From an uncultured Collinsella sp. (GTDB taxonomy: Bacteria > Actinomycetota > Coriobacteriia > Coriobacteriales > Coriobacteriaceae), in assembly GCA_900541885.1 (NCBI GenBank), contig UQKW01000011.1:1-59726 (forward strand): 59,726 bases of DNA. The letters run 5' to 3'. The notes beneath the pieces are model-generated. The model ran no database searches. It was not told the DNA's origin and saw nothing but the letters and a program-made list of their open reading frames with translations. The stretch's first letter is position 1; each line of letters begins with the position of its first letter. The position numbers and the translations under genes are program-made. This document shows, in pieces, positions 50,554 to 58,897 of the stretch.

Positions 50554-52803
50554 CTAGAAGTTGGCGTCGTTGAGTTGTTCGCTCTCGAGTCCGTCGAGTT
50601 GCTGTTGCTCGGGCGTATCGGCGATGCTCTCGAGCAGCTCGGTGGGATCGACGTTCATGTCCTTACCGGCTTCGTTGCCGTTGACCAGGTCGTCCGAGAA
50701 GATGTCGACTTCCATTTCCTCGGCCTCCTCGACCTGAACCTCGAGCGGAACTTGGGTGCGTACGAGCTTGACTGCCGGGCGCATGCGGGCAAAGAGGGGC
50801 ACATACTCGATGATGATGGCCGAGTTCTCAAGGCCGTACCAGCGTGCCGGGCTTCCACAGGCGCGGCGGACGGCGTACTTGATGGCCATGACGCGGTGGT
50901 CGTTGCGGTTGATGTCCGTCTCGGGGGCGAGCATCTTGCGCAGCATACAAAAACGGAAGTCGCCCACGTTACCGCGCGTTTCGTAGATGGAGTAGGTGTG
51001 GTGCTGCGGCGGCAGCTCGCCCGAGGCCATCAGGTCGCCGACGATCTGGCGCAGGTAGGCGTTGACGCGCTGGTTGACCTTAAAGCCCAGGTCCAGGCGC
51101 ACGCGGAACAAAAAGTCCGTGCCAAAGGTCTCGACGGAATACTCGTGCGTATAGGGCTCGTCGGTAACGTGCACGTTGATGAACCAGTATGCCTTGGCGC
51201 GCTTGGGGTGCTTGTCCAAGATGGAATAGAGCACGTCGCGGTCGAGCGTGAGCGGGTCGGGGCTGTTGGTGAGGAACACCAGATTGTCGGCGAGCACGGG
51301 GTAGGTCTCGTCATTGCGCAGGCGATTGAGCTGGTCGATGTACTTGGAGACGGGCAGCAGGATCGTTTGCGTGCGCTCGATGGCGGTGCCGCGGCGCCAC
51401 ACGTACATAAGGCCGAACAGCAGCGCGGCTAGGAAGATCATGACGTAGCCGCCGTCAAAGAACATGGTGAGGCACGAAGCGAAGAAGCACAGCTCAATGG
51501 CACCAAAGAGCAGGGCGAAGACGCAGGCACCCAGCTTGTGCTTGAGGATGCCGGCGATGTAGCTCGTCAAAAGCGTCGTGGTCATGAGCATGGTCACGGT
51601 AATGGCGAGGCCGTAGGCGCTCTCCATGCGCTCTGAGTTTTGGAACAGCAGCACGATGAAGATACAGCCGACCCACATGATGTTGTTGACGAGCGGAATA
51701 TAGAGCTGGCCCTTGGTGTCGCTGGGGTAGTGGATGCGCAGGTGCGGCATGAGGTTGAGGCGCGTGGCCTCGGATACCAGCGAGAACGAGCCGGTGATGA
51801 GCGCCTGCGAGGCGATGATGGCCGCCACGGCCGAAAGCACGATGGCAAAGGGGCGCAGGGGCTCGGGAAGCATCATGTAGAACGGGTTGACGATGTCCAT
51901 CGCGAGCATCTGGGGATTGGAGTTGTTGGCGAGCAGCCAAGCGCCCTGACCCAGATAGTTAAGGATGAGCGCTGCCTTTACGAACGGCCAGGATGCGTAA
52001 ATGTTAGCCTTGCCCACGTGACCCATGTCCGAATAGAGCGCCTCGGCGCCGGTCGTCGACAGGAAGACAAAGCCGAGCACCATGATGCCCGAATGGTTGA
52101 TGGGCGAGAACAGGAACATGATGCCGCGGATGGGGTTGAGCGCGCGCAGGATGGACAGGTTGCCGAGCGTGTTGAACAGGCCGGCGCCCGCCAGGAACAG
52201 GAACCATAGCGTCATAAGCGGGCCGAACAGTTTGCCGATTGACGAGGTGCCGGCGCGCTGCATGGCAAACAGACCGCAGATAATGATGATGGTAATGATG
52301 ATGACGTTGGTCTGGCCGTCGCCCAGCAGCGCATGGCCCCATTCGATGGTGCGCAGACCCTCGATGGCTGTGGTGACCGTGACGGCGGGGGTGAGGATGC
52401 CGTCGGCAAGCAGTGCCGCACCGCCGATCATGGCGGGCAGAATCAGCCACGGTGCCACCTTGCGTACGAGGCTGAACAGGGCGAAGATACCGCCTTCGTT
52501 GTGGTTGTCGGCCTTCATGGCGATTACCACGTACTTGACCGTGGTCACGAGCGTCATGGTCCAGATAACGAGCGAGAGCGCGCCCAAGATCATGTCCTCG
52601 CTAACGGTACCGATGCCGCCGTTGTTGGCGACAATTGATTTCATGGTATACATGGGGCTCGTGCCGATGTCGCCATAGACGACGCCGAGCGTTACGAGCA
52701 GCATGCCAGCGGAGAGGGGAATTGTTCCATGCCCGCCTTGACCACGCTGGTCATGGGGGCTTGCCTCCAGTTTGTCGTGTGCCACGTGGACTCCCTTGGA
52801 CAT
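50554..52803 (-). CDS. kup: KUP/HAK family potassium uptake protein
   Basis: A 749-residue K+/H+ symporter. GVVYGDIGTSPMYTMKSI in the first helix (near 40-57) and DNHNEGGIFALFSL (near 98) are Kup signatures; about twelve helices extend to residue 460 and are followed by a large hydrophilic C-domain (about 290 residues), whose tail is acidic (QVEEAEEMEVDIFSDD). The cytoplasmic domain is regulatory in this family (c-di-AMP in some Gram-positives). The start is ATG 52803. A 24-bp palindrome lies about 85 bp upstream. Confidence 0.93.
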   Translation of the reverse strand: MSKGVHVAHDKLEASPHDQRGQGGHGTIPLSAGMLLVTLGVVYGDIGTSPMYTMKSIVANNGGIGTVSEDMILGALSLVIWTMTLVTTVKYVVIAMKADNHNEGGIFALFSLVRKVAPWLILPAMIGGAALLADGILTPAVTVTTAIEGLRTIEWGHALLGDGQTNVIIITIIIICGLFAMQRAGTSSIGKLFGPLMTLWFLFLAGAGLFNTLGNLSILRALNPIRGIMFLFSPINHSGIMVLGFVFLSTTGAEALYSDMGHVGKANIYASWPFVKAALILNYLGQGAWLLANNSNPQMLAMDIVNPFYMMLPEPLRPFAIVLSAVAAIIASQALITGSFSLVSEATRLNLMPHLRIHYPSDTKGQLYIPLVNNIMWVGCIFIVLLFQNSERMESAYGLAITVTMLMTTTLLTSYIAGILKHKLGACVFALLFGAIELCFFASCLTMFFDGGYVMIFLAALLFGLMYVWRRGTAIERTQTILLPVSKYIDQLNRLRNDETYPVLADNLVFLTNSPDPLTLDRDVLYSILDKHPKRAKAYWFINVHVTDEPYTHEYSVETFGTDFLFRVRLDLGFKVNQRVNAYLRQIVGDLMASGELPPQHHTYSIYETRGNVGDFRFCMLRKMLAPETDINRNDHRVMAIKYAVRRACGSPARWYGLENSAIIIEYVPLFARMRPAVKLVRTQVPLEVQVEEAEEMEVDIFSDDLVNGNEAGKDMNVDPTELLESIADTPEQQQLDGLESEQLNDANF

Positions 52804-52885
52804 CCGGTTATCTGTCTAGGACAGACAATCTTTATGCCGTCTTTATACATACAAGAGCAGTTTGGCACATCAGGTTATTTTAGAC

Positions 52886-52909
52886 AATAATCCCCAGCTG
52901 GGGATTATT
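52886..52909. promoter_or_regulatory. 24-bp perfect palindrome between EamA and kup
   Basis: AATAATCCCCAG is mirrored exactly by CTGGGGATTATT with no spacer. It lies 34 bp beyond the EamA stop and 83 bp before the kup start on the same strand. With an AGCT loop it could terminate EamA transcription (ATTATTGT follows), or it may be an operator for kup. Confidence 0.6.
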
Positions 52910-52943
52910 TATGTGCGCAGGTAGCATTTCAAAGCAGGAGCTT

Positions 52944-53855
52944 TTAAGCGCGTGCCGCTTGGGCGATGCCAGCCTTGGCGCTTGCGCGTTTGCCGACGAG
53001 TTCGCAAAATAGCGCGCCGCCGATGATAAGTGCGGCACCCATCAGACGGACCGGTGTTATGGCTTCGCCTAAAAGGACGGCCGAGAACACGACGGCCGAA
53101 AGCGGCTCGAGGTAGCCGACGACCGCGACGGTCTGGACGGGCAGCTTGGCGACAGCACTAAAGTAGAGCAGGCAGCCAATGCCGGTGTTGACAATGCCGA
53201 GCATGGCAACGGCGCGCCAATCGATGCCGGCGGCAATGCTGGGGGAGAGGAACGAGGGGGCGCCATGCGTGAAGAGCGTAAGGATCAACGCGGTTACAAA
53301 GGCGGCGCTCACCTGGAGCGCGGAGTTCTCGAGACCCTCGATGTGCGGCGCACCCTTGCTGGCGATGACCATCAGTGCATAGCAAAATGCCGAGGCGATG
53401 CCGCAGACGATGCCCGCAATGGGCATGTTGCCGCCTAAACCTTGCGCTGCAATGAGAAAAGCGCCGCAGGCGACGGCGATAAACCCGGCGATTTTGCCAC
53501 CGGTCAGCTTTTCGCCAAAGATGAGCGGGGAGAGCGCCATGACAATGATAGGGCCGCAGTAGTACAGCAGCGAGGATATGCCGACGCCGATCGTCTGGTA
53601 GGCGCGGAACAGAAAAATCCAGCTGGCGCCCAGTGCGGCTCCCGAGAGGAGGAGGGCTGCGGCTTCGCGGGGGCGAGATGGCGCCTGCAACTTATGGCGT
53701 TGCGTAGTGACGAGTATGACAACGAGTGAGAGCGCGCCCAAAAACGTGCGCAAGAGCACGATATCGGAGCTCGGCAGCGCGATGGCAGCGGCGATGATGC
53801 CGTTGGAGCCAAACAATAGCAATGCTGCTAAGTACGTAAACAGTCCGTTGTTCAT
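52944..53855 (-). CDS. EamA/DMT family transporter
   Basis: A 303-residue ten-helix drug/metabolite transporter: first EamA repeat LLLFGSNGIIAAAIALPSSDIVLLRTFLG, second ASAFCYALMVIASKGAP, and the conserved VVGYLEPLSAVVFSAVLLGE near 243. An AGGGGATG site lies before ATG 53855. It is divergent from the LysR gene at 53974 with a GTTCAC inverted repeat between, repeating the EamA/LysR arrangement at 16746/17807. Confidence 0.88.
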   Translation of the reverse strand: MNNGLFTYLAALLLFGSNGIIAAAIALPSSDIVLLRTFLGALSLVVILVTTQRHKLQAPSRPREAAALLLSGAALGASWIFLFRAYQTIGVGISSLLYYCGPIIVMALSPLIFGEKLTGGKIAGFIAVACGAFLIAAQGLGGNMPIAGIVCGIASAFCYALMVIASKGAPHIEGLENSALQVSAAFVTALILTLFTHGAPSFLSPSIAAGIDWRAVAMLGIVNTGIGCLLYFSAVAKLPVQTVAVVGYLEPLSAVVFSAVLLGEAITPVRLMGAALIIGGALFCELVGKRASAKAGIAQAARA

Positions 53856-53884
53856 GCGCTGACATCCCCTCTATATCTGAGCAT

Positions 53885-53901
53885 GTTCACTATGGGTGAA
53901 C
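53885..53901. promoter_or_regulatory. LysR-type operator in the EamA/LysR divergent region
   Basis: GTTCAC (53885-53890) is mirrored by GTGAAC (53896-53901) with a 5-nt spacer, midway between the two divergent starts. A TATAAT element (from about 53923) lies toward the LysR gene. Confidence 0.55.
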
Positions 53902-53973
53902 TGGCTCTAGAAGAAAAGCGAATATAATGCATGGAGAACATGACAAAAACTCATGCAAAGGTGGAGGGGTGCC

Positions 53974-54831
53974 GTGGAAACGAATATTCAAAAGATGCAG
54001 GTGCTGCTCGAGACCGTGCGCGCCGGCAGTTTTACGCGCGCCGCCGAGCGCCTGAGCTATTCGCAGTCGGGCGTGAGCCGCATGGTGGCCGATCTCGAGG
54101 CCGACTGGGGCTTTAAGGTGCTCGACCGCAGTCGTGAGGGCGTAGTACTTTCTGCCGATGGACGGCAAGTTATGCCTGCGGTTGAGGCGTTATGCGAGGA
54201 GTTTGGCCGCCTGCAGCGACGCGTGGATGAGATGCGCGGGCTCATGCGCGGCAAAATCTGCATCGGTACGTTTTCGAGCGTGGCGACCCACGTGCTGCCG
54301 CCGGTGATTGCGCGCTTTCGCGCCGATCATCCGGATGTCGATTACGAGCTGCTGATGGGTGATTACTCCGAGATTGAGCAATGGGTGGCGGAAGGCCGCT
54401 GCGACCTGGGCTTTATCCCGCGTGAGCCCCGAGAAAACGGCATGGCATCGCGGTCTTTGGTGCGCGACGAGTTGATGGCAGTAGTGCCGGCAGACTCTTT
54501 GCTTGCCACGGCGGAGGTCGTTTCTCTTGCCGATTTAGCCAACGAGCAGTTTATTCTGCTAGAACGCGGCACCGATGACGAGATTACGCCGTTGTTTCGT
54601 CGGGCGGGACTGGCGGTGCGCTCAAAACTGTCGACTTGGGATGATTATGCGATTATGGCTATGGTCGAGGACGGCCTGGGCGTGAGCATTCTTCCCGCGC
54701 TCATCTTGCGCCGTTGTCAGTTCGATGTTGCCGTGCGTTCGCTCGAGGGACATCCCCATCGGCAGATCAATGCCATATATCGAACGGCCGACGTTTCGCT
54801 TGCCGCCGCCCGTTTTCTCGAATACCTCTAA
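53974..54831 (+). CDS. LysR family transcriptional regulator
   Basis: A 285-residue regulator. The helix-turn-helix is SFTRAAERLSYSQSGVSRMVADLEADWG (residues about 18-45), and the effector domain from about 90 (ICIGTFSSVATHVLPPVIARF) contains DDYAIMAMVEDGLGVSILP, almost the same segment as in the LysR at 17807. Start GTG 53974 follows GGAGGGG by four bases; an upstream in-frame ATG at 53953 is less supported. Predicted to regulate the divergent EamA exporter. Confidence 0.89.
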   Translation: METNIQKMQVLLETVRAGSFTRAAERLSYSQSGVSRMVADLEADWGFKVLDRSREGVVLSADGRQVMPAVEALCEEFGRLQRRVDEMRGLMRGKICIGTFSSVATHVLPPVIARFRADHPDVDYELLMGDYSEIEQWVAEGRCDLGFIPREPRENGMASRSLVRDELMAVVPADSLLATAEVVSLADLANEQFILLERGTDDEITPLFRRAGLAVRSKLSTWDDYAIMAMVEDGLGVSILPALILRRCQFDVAVRSLEGHPHRQINAIYRTADVSLAAARFLEYL

Positions 54832-54890
54832 ACGTGTACACGCCATTGTTTGCTTTGGGCAGATCTCGGAGTCCGATACATTTTCTTATG

Positions 54891-54972
54891 AAATTGAACT
54901 TTCGAATGAAGCGCCGCGTTATACTGCTTGCTAAATTGAACCATGGTTCAATTCGTGTTCTATAAATTGAAC
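54891..54972. promoter_or_regulatory. palindromic operator region of the XRE-aminotransferase gene
   Basis: The core is a perfect 20-bp palindrome, AATTGAACCATGGTTCAATT (54934-54953). The half-site AAATTGAAC also occurs as direct repeats at 54891, 54933 and 54964, spaced 42 and 31 bp, near whole turns of the helix. TATACT (54920-54925) is a candidate -10, so the palindrome would cover the transcription start. The gene's own HTH domain is the obvious candidate ligand. Confidence 0.75.
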
Positions 54973-54993
54973 TTTGCCAGCAAGGAGGTTCTA

Positions 54994-56514
54994 GTGGCCC
55001 AAGAGACGTTTAGCGATCGCCTGCGACAGGCTATGTCCGATCGCGACGTTCGCCAGTCGGACGTGATCCGCGCATCGGAGATGCTCGGCAAAAAACTCGG
55101 CAAGAGTCAGATGAGCCAATATGTGAGCGGCAAGACGATCCCGCGGCGCGATGTGGCTGAGCTGCTCGCCCGTATTTTGGAGGTCGATGTTACCTGGCTG
55201 CTTGCCGGCGACGCCGATCAAGGCGAGGCATCATCACCCCGCAACGATTCCAAACCCGAACCCCATCCCTCAGCTCAAATTGCAAGGAGCACCACCATGC
55301 GTACTTTTTCTAAATCCACCAAGCTCGATAACGTCCTGTATGACGTGCGCGGTCCCGTCGTCGACGAGGCCGCCCGTATGGAGGACGAGGGCGAGCGCAT
55401 CCTCAAGCTCAATATCGGCAACCCGGCGCCCTTCGGTTTCCGCACGCCCGATGAGGTCATCAAGGACATGCGCCAGCAGCTGCCCGACTGCGAAGGCTAT
55501 TCCAACTCGCGTGGCCTGTTCTCCGCGCGCAAGGCGATCATGCAGTATTCGCAGATCAAAGGCCTGCCCAACGTTCAGATGGAGCATATCTACACGGGCA
55601 ACGGCGTGTCCGAGCTCATTCAGCTTTCGATGAACGCGCTGCTCGACAATGGCGACGAGATTCTGATCCCCAGCCCCGACTATCCGCTCTGGACGGCGTG
55701 CGCTACCCTTGCTGGCGGTCATCCCGTACATTATCTGTGCGATGAGCAGGCGGATTGGTATCCCGACCTGGAGGATATGGAGTCCAAGATTACGAGCGCG
55801 ACCAAAGCCCTCGTCATCATCAACCCCAACAACCCCACGGGCTCTGTCTATCCGCGCGAGGTGCTCGAGGGCATCGTCGAGATTGCACGCAGGCATCAGC
55901 TGATGATCTTTGCCGATGAGATCTACGACCGCCTGTGCATGGACGGCTACGAGCACGTCTCGATTGCCTCGCTCGCCCCCGATCTGCCCTGTGTCACCTT
56001 TAGTGGCCTTTCCAAGTCGCACATGATTGCGGGCTATCGTATTGGCTGGATGGTGCTCTCGGGCAACCAGCGCTGCATGAGCGACTTCATCATGGGCATC
56101 AACATGCTTTCCAACATGCGCCTGTGCTCCAACGTGCCGGCTCAGTCGATCGTTCAGACGGCACTCGGTGGCCATCAGTCCGTTAACGATTACATCCGTC
56201 CCGGCGGCCGTGTCTACGAGCAGCGCAACTTTGTGTATGAGGCACTCAGCAAGATTGACGGCATCTCGGTAGTTAAGCCGCGTGCGGCGTTCTACATCTT
56301 CCCCAAGATGGATGTAAAGAAGTTCAACATCACCGATGACGAGCAGTTCGCCCTTGACCTGCTGCACGAGAAGAAGATCCTGATCACGCGTGGCGGCGGC
56401 TTCAACTGGGCTGAGCCCGACCACTTCCGTATCGTGTACCTGCCGCGCATGGAAGTACTCAAAGAGTCCCTCGAAGACCTCGCCGACTTCTTTGACCATT
56501 ACCGCCAATCGTAG
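54994..56514 (+). CDS. XRE-type HTH domain fused to an alanine-type aminotransferase
   Basis: A 506-residue fusion. Residues 1-75 are a Cro/C1-type helix-turn-helix (FSDRLRQAMSDRDVRQSDVI, then KSQMSQYVSGKTIPRRDVAE and VDVTWLLAGD). A disordered linker (about 76-100) leads to a full class I/II aminotransferase like AlaA: NIGNPAPFGF, NPNNPTGSVYPREVL, FADEIYDRL, Schiff-base lysine K341 in GLSKSHMIAGYRIGW, and FRIVYLP. GTG 54994 follows AAGGAGG by five bases. A second AAGGAG lies seven bases before in-frame ATG 55297 (M102), exactly at the linker end, so a free aminotransferase of about 405 residues may also be made. Confidence 0.9.
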   Translation: MAQETFSDRLRQAMSDRDVRQSDVIRASEMLGKKLGKSQMSQYVSGKTIPRRDVAELLARILEVDVTWLLAGDADQGEASSPRNDSKPEPHPSAQIARSTTMRTFSKSTKLDNVLYDVRGPVVDEAARMEDEGERILKLNIGNPAPFGFRTPDEVIKDMRQQLPDCEGYSNSRGLFSARKAIMQYSQIKGLPNVQMEHIYTGNGVSELIQLSMNALLDNGDEILIPSPDYPLWTACATLAGGHPVHYLCDEQADWYPDLEDMESKITSATKALVIINPNNPTGSVYPREVLEGIVEIARRHQLMIFADEIYDRLCMDGYEHVSIASLAPDLPCVTFSGLSKSHMIAGYRIGWMVLSGNQRCMSDFIMGINMLSNMRLCSNVPAQSIVQTALGGHQSVNDYIRPGGRVYEQRNFVYEALSKIDGISVVKPRAAFYIFPKMDVKKFNITDDEQFALDLLHEKKILITRGGGFNWAEPDHFRIVYLPRMEVLKESLEDLADFFDHYRQS

Positions 56515-56574
56515 GGGATTAGGTGCCTGCCGCCGCAAGAATCGAGGCGTCGCAGGATAGACATACGACAGCGA

Positions 56575-56674
56575 GCGAGCCGCATTTGCGCCAAGGTGAC
56601 GTGAAATGAGAGGGCGCTGACCTTCTGGTCGCGCCCTCGAAATTGAACGTCAGATTGGCGTGAATGCGGCTCGC
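56575..56674. repeat. 100-bp hairpin repeat, first copy
   Basis: GCGAGCCGCATT (56575-56586) pairs with its complement ending at 56674. Pairing continues through CGCCAA and TGACGT to the inner stem GAGGGCGC/GCGCCCTC, whose loop holds GACC-TTCT-GGTC. The outer segment recurs at 59691-59726. No open frame or T-run is associated. It lies between the aminotransferase stop and the convergent deformylase. Confidence 0.8.
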
Positions 56675-56688
56675 GCAGCGTCAAGTGG

Positions 56689-56712
56689 TCCGCCGTTCGG
56701 TAGAACGGCGGA
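56689..56712. terminator. 10-bp hairpin next to the deformylase stop
   Basis: TCCGCCGTTC pairs perfectly with GAACGGCGGA over GGTA, one base from the TAG stop of the minus-strand deformylase. No T-run; probably a 3' stabiliser or weak terminator. Confidence 0.55.
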
Positions 56713-56713
56713 A

Positions 56714-57124
56714 CTAAATAACAATCCCGTTGCAGTGGTCGATTTCGTGTTGGATGATCTCGGCGGTGTAGCCCGAGAAGTTTTTGATGCGGTGGACGAA
56801 GTCCTCGTCCAAATACTCAACCTTAATGCGGCGATAACGGGTACAGGGACGCTCGCCGACGAGCGAGAGGCATCCTTCGCTCGTCTGATAGGCATTGACC
56901 TGCTCAAGAATTTGAGGGTTGTACATCAGGAGTGTCCTGTTGCCGTCCTTTACGCAGATGATGCGTTTGCGCACGCCGATCATGTTGGCGGCGAGGCCCA
57001 CGCACTCGCGCTCATGCTCGTGGAGCGTATCCAGGAGATCCTGCCCGGTCGCGGCATCGTCGGGTCCCGCGTCTTCGGAAGGCAGACGCAAAAAGAACTC
57101 GGATTTCATGATGGGCTTAATCAT
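56714..57124 (-). CDS. def: peptide deformylase
   Basis: A 136-residue metallohydrolase that removes the N-formyl group from nascent proteins. Motif 1 GLAANMIG, motif 2 EGCLSL (metal-binding Cys) and motif 3 QHEIDHCNG (metal-binding histidines and catalytic Glu) are intact, in contrast to the altered copy at 48845. It is shorter than E. coli PDF (169), as in other compact Gram-positive forms. GAGGAG precedes ATG 57124. Confidence 0.9.
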   Translation of the reverse strand: MIKPIMKSEFFLRLPSEDAGPDDAATGQDLLDTLHEHERECVGLAANMIGVRKRIICVKDGNRTLLMYNPQILEQVNAYQTSEGCLSLVGERPCTRYRRIKVEYLDEDFVHRIKNFSGYTAEIIQHEIDHCNGIVI

Positions 57125-57254
57125 GGCGGGCTCCTCATGTCTTATGCTTTCGTGAACTTTTAATAATAGCGCGGAAGGAAAGCTGTGCGTCCGCGTTACA
57201 ATCTTTCGACGTTGGACCATGTTGTCAGACTCGTCGAGTACGGCGTCTGGCGTA

Positions 57255-57283
57255 AGTCTAGGGCTCATTTTTCGCCCTGGACT
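57255..57283 (+). promoter_or_regulatory. hairpin in the MFS leader
   Basis: AGTCTAGGGC pairs with GCCCTGGACT (one G-T) around a T-rich 9-nt loop, 46 bp upstream of the MFS start. It could be an attenuator-like structure. No leader peptide is convincing. Confidence 0.4.
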
Positions 57284-57329
57284 GTTCCTCTGGGGCGATG
57301 CGACTGTCGTTCCAAGAGGAAGGAAATGC

Positions 57330-58745
57330 ATGGGGAGCAAATCTCAGCAACAAGTTCAAGTAGCGCCATCGGCCACTGCGGCGATTCTCGTCGTAATGTA
57401 TATTGCAGCCTTTATTGCCGCGTTTAACGAGAACATCATTAACGTGGCGTTGCACGACATTATGGCGGCCTTTTCGGTGAGTGCCACCACGGCGCAGTGG
57501 CTCGTTTCGGGCTACATGATCGTGACGTCGATCTTTACGGCCATCATGGCCTTCCTGTCCGGCCGTTTCTCGACGCGCAAGCTGCTGTTTTTCGCATGCG
57601 GATGCATGGTCGCCGGCGAAGTCCTGTGCCTGTTCGCTCCGTCATTTAGCGTTTTGCTGCCAAGCCGTATTTTGCAGGCTGCAGGATCGGGCATTTTGTT
57701 CCCGCTCATGATGAACGTGGTGCTGTCTTGCGCCCCGCGCGAGAAGCTTGGTCTGTATCTGAGCCTGGGCGGTGCCTGCATTACGCTGGGGCCGGCGTTT
57801 GGACCCGTGATCAGCGGTCTTATGTGCACGTTGTTTGGCTGGAGGGCGGTGTTCGTAGTGCCGCTGGTGGGCGGCATTGTGGTCGCTGCGGCGGGCGTAA
57901 AGCTTGTTCAGAATGTCGGAGAGCGCTCGAACACCACGCTTGATATTCTGTCGGTTGTTTTGCTCGCCGCCGGCATTACGGCATTTGTGTATTCCGTAGG
58001 CGAGTTCTCGACCAATCTGATTGCCGGCATCGTGACGCTTATCGCCGCCATTGTGCTGCTCGGCCTGTTTGCGGCCCGCCAGCTCAAACTCGAGCATCCG
58101 GTGCTTAACGTGCGTCCCATGGCGAGCGTTCGTTTTTGGCCTGCGTGCCTGCTTGTGGTGGTGTCGATGATGACGACGTTCTCGATGAGCGTTTTGTTGC
58201 CGCTCTATTTTGAGGGCGCATACGGCATGACCGCACTTGTTGCGGGCTTGCTCATTTTGCCGGCGATTGCCTGTAACGCCGTGACCTCGATTGTGGGCGG
58301 ACGCGTGATGGACGCCCGTGGCGCATGGCCGCTGCTGCCGGTCGGCTTTGCCCTGATTGCCGTGGGGCAGACTGCCATCTCGATGACGGCGGCGAGTATG
58401 AACATCGGCGTCGTTGTGGCGCTGACCGTTGTGGTGTATGCCGGAGTCGGTTTGGTGCTGAGCCCCTCGCAAACGGCCGGATTGGAGACGCTGCCTGCCG
58501 CTGAACATCCTCACGGAACGGCATTGCTTAACACGTGGAACATGATTGCCGCATCGTTTGGCCCGTCCCTGTTTATCGGCCTGCTCTCGAGTTCTGCAGC
58601 GACTGCCGGCGCGGCTGGCGCTGCGACCGACGTTGCCCAGGCGATTGGATTTGCAACTGCCGGGCGCGTGGCGGCCGTGATTGCCGTGGTCGGGTTTGTG
58701 GCGTCGCTGGTGTACGCTCGTCGCGAGTCACACATGTCGCATTAA
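57330..58745 (+). CDS. MFS transporter, DHA2/EmrB-like
   Basis: A 471-residue major facilitator with about fourteen hydrophobic segments, as in drug:H+ antiporter family 2. NENIINVALHDIMAAFSVSATTAQWLVSGYMI (helices 1-2) carries the DHA2 motif D1-like region; GRFSTRKLLFFACG is motif A; LGGACITLGPAFGPVISGLM is the antiporter motif C region. GAGGAAGGAA precedes ATG 57330; the longer frame from 57219 covers the leader and is not favoured. Substrate unknown; probably multidrug export. Confidence 0.88.
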   Translation: MGSKSQQQVQVAPSATAAILVVMYIAAFIAAFNENIINVALHDIMAAFSVSATTAQWLVSGYMIVTSIFTAIMAFLSGRFSTRKLLFFACGCMVAGEVLCLFAPSFSVLLPSRILQAAGSGILFPLMMNVVLSCAPREKLGLYLSLGGACITLGPAFGPVISGLMCTLFGWRAVFVVPLVGGIVVAAAGVKLVQNVGERSNTTLDILSVVLLAAGITAFVYSVGEFSTNLIAGIVTLIAAIVLLGLFAARQLKLEHPVLNVRPMASVRFWPACLLVVVSMMTTFSMSVLLPLYFEGAYGMTALVAGLLILPAIACNAVTSIVGGRVMDARGAWPLLPVGFALIAVGQTAISMTAASMNIGVVVALTVVVYAGVGLVLSPSQTAGLETLPAAEHPHGTALLNTWNMIAASFGPSLFIGLLSSSAATAGAAGAATDVAQAIGFATAGRVAAVIAVVGFVASLVYARRESHMSH

Positions 58746-58897
58746 TGTGTGCACATAGATTCTGCAGCTAGATTAGATGGCGACACCATAAACTAATGGA
58801 CGTTTTGCCGAGAGGCATGAATGTTTAAAGCGCAAAGAGTGCGCGACGGGCCCCGCGAATGGGGCGATGATGCCCGAGAGGGCCAAGAAGGAGTCTC

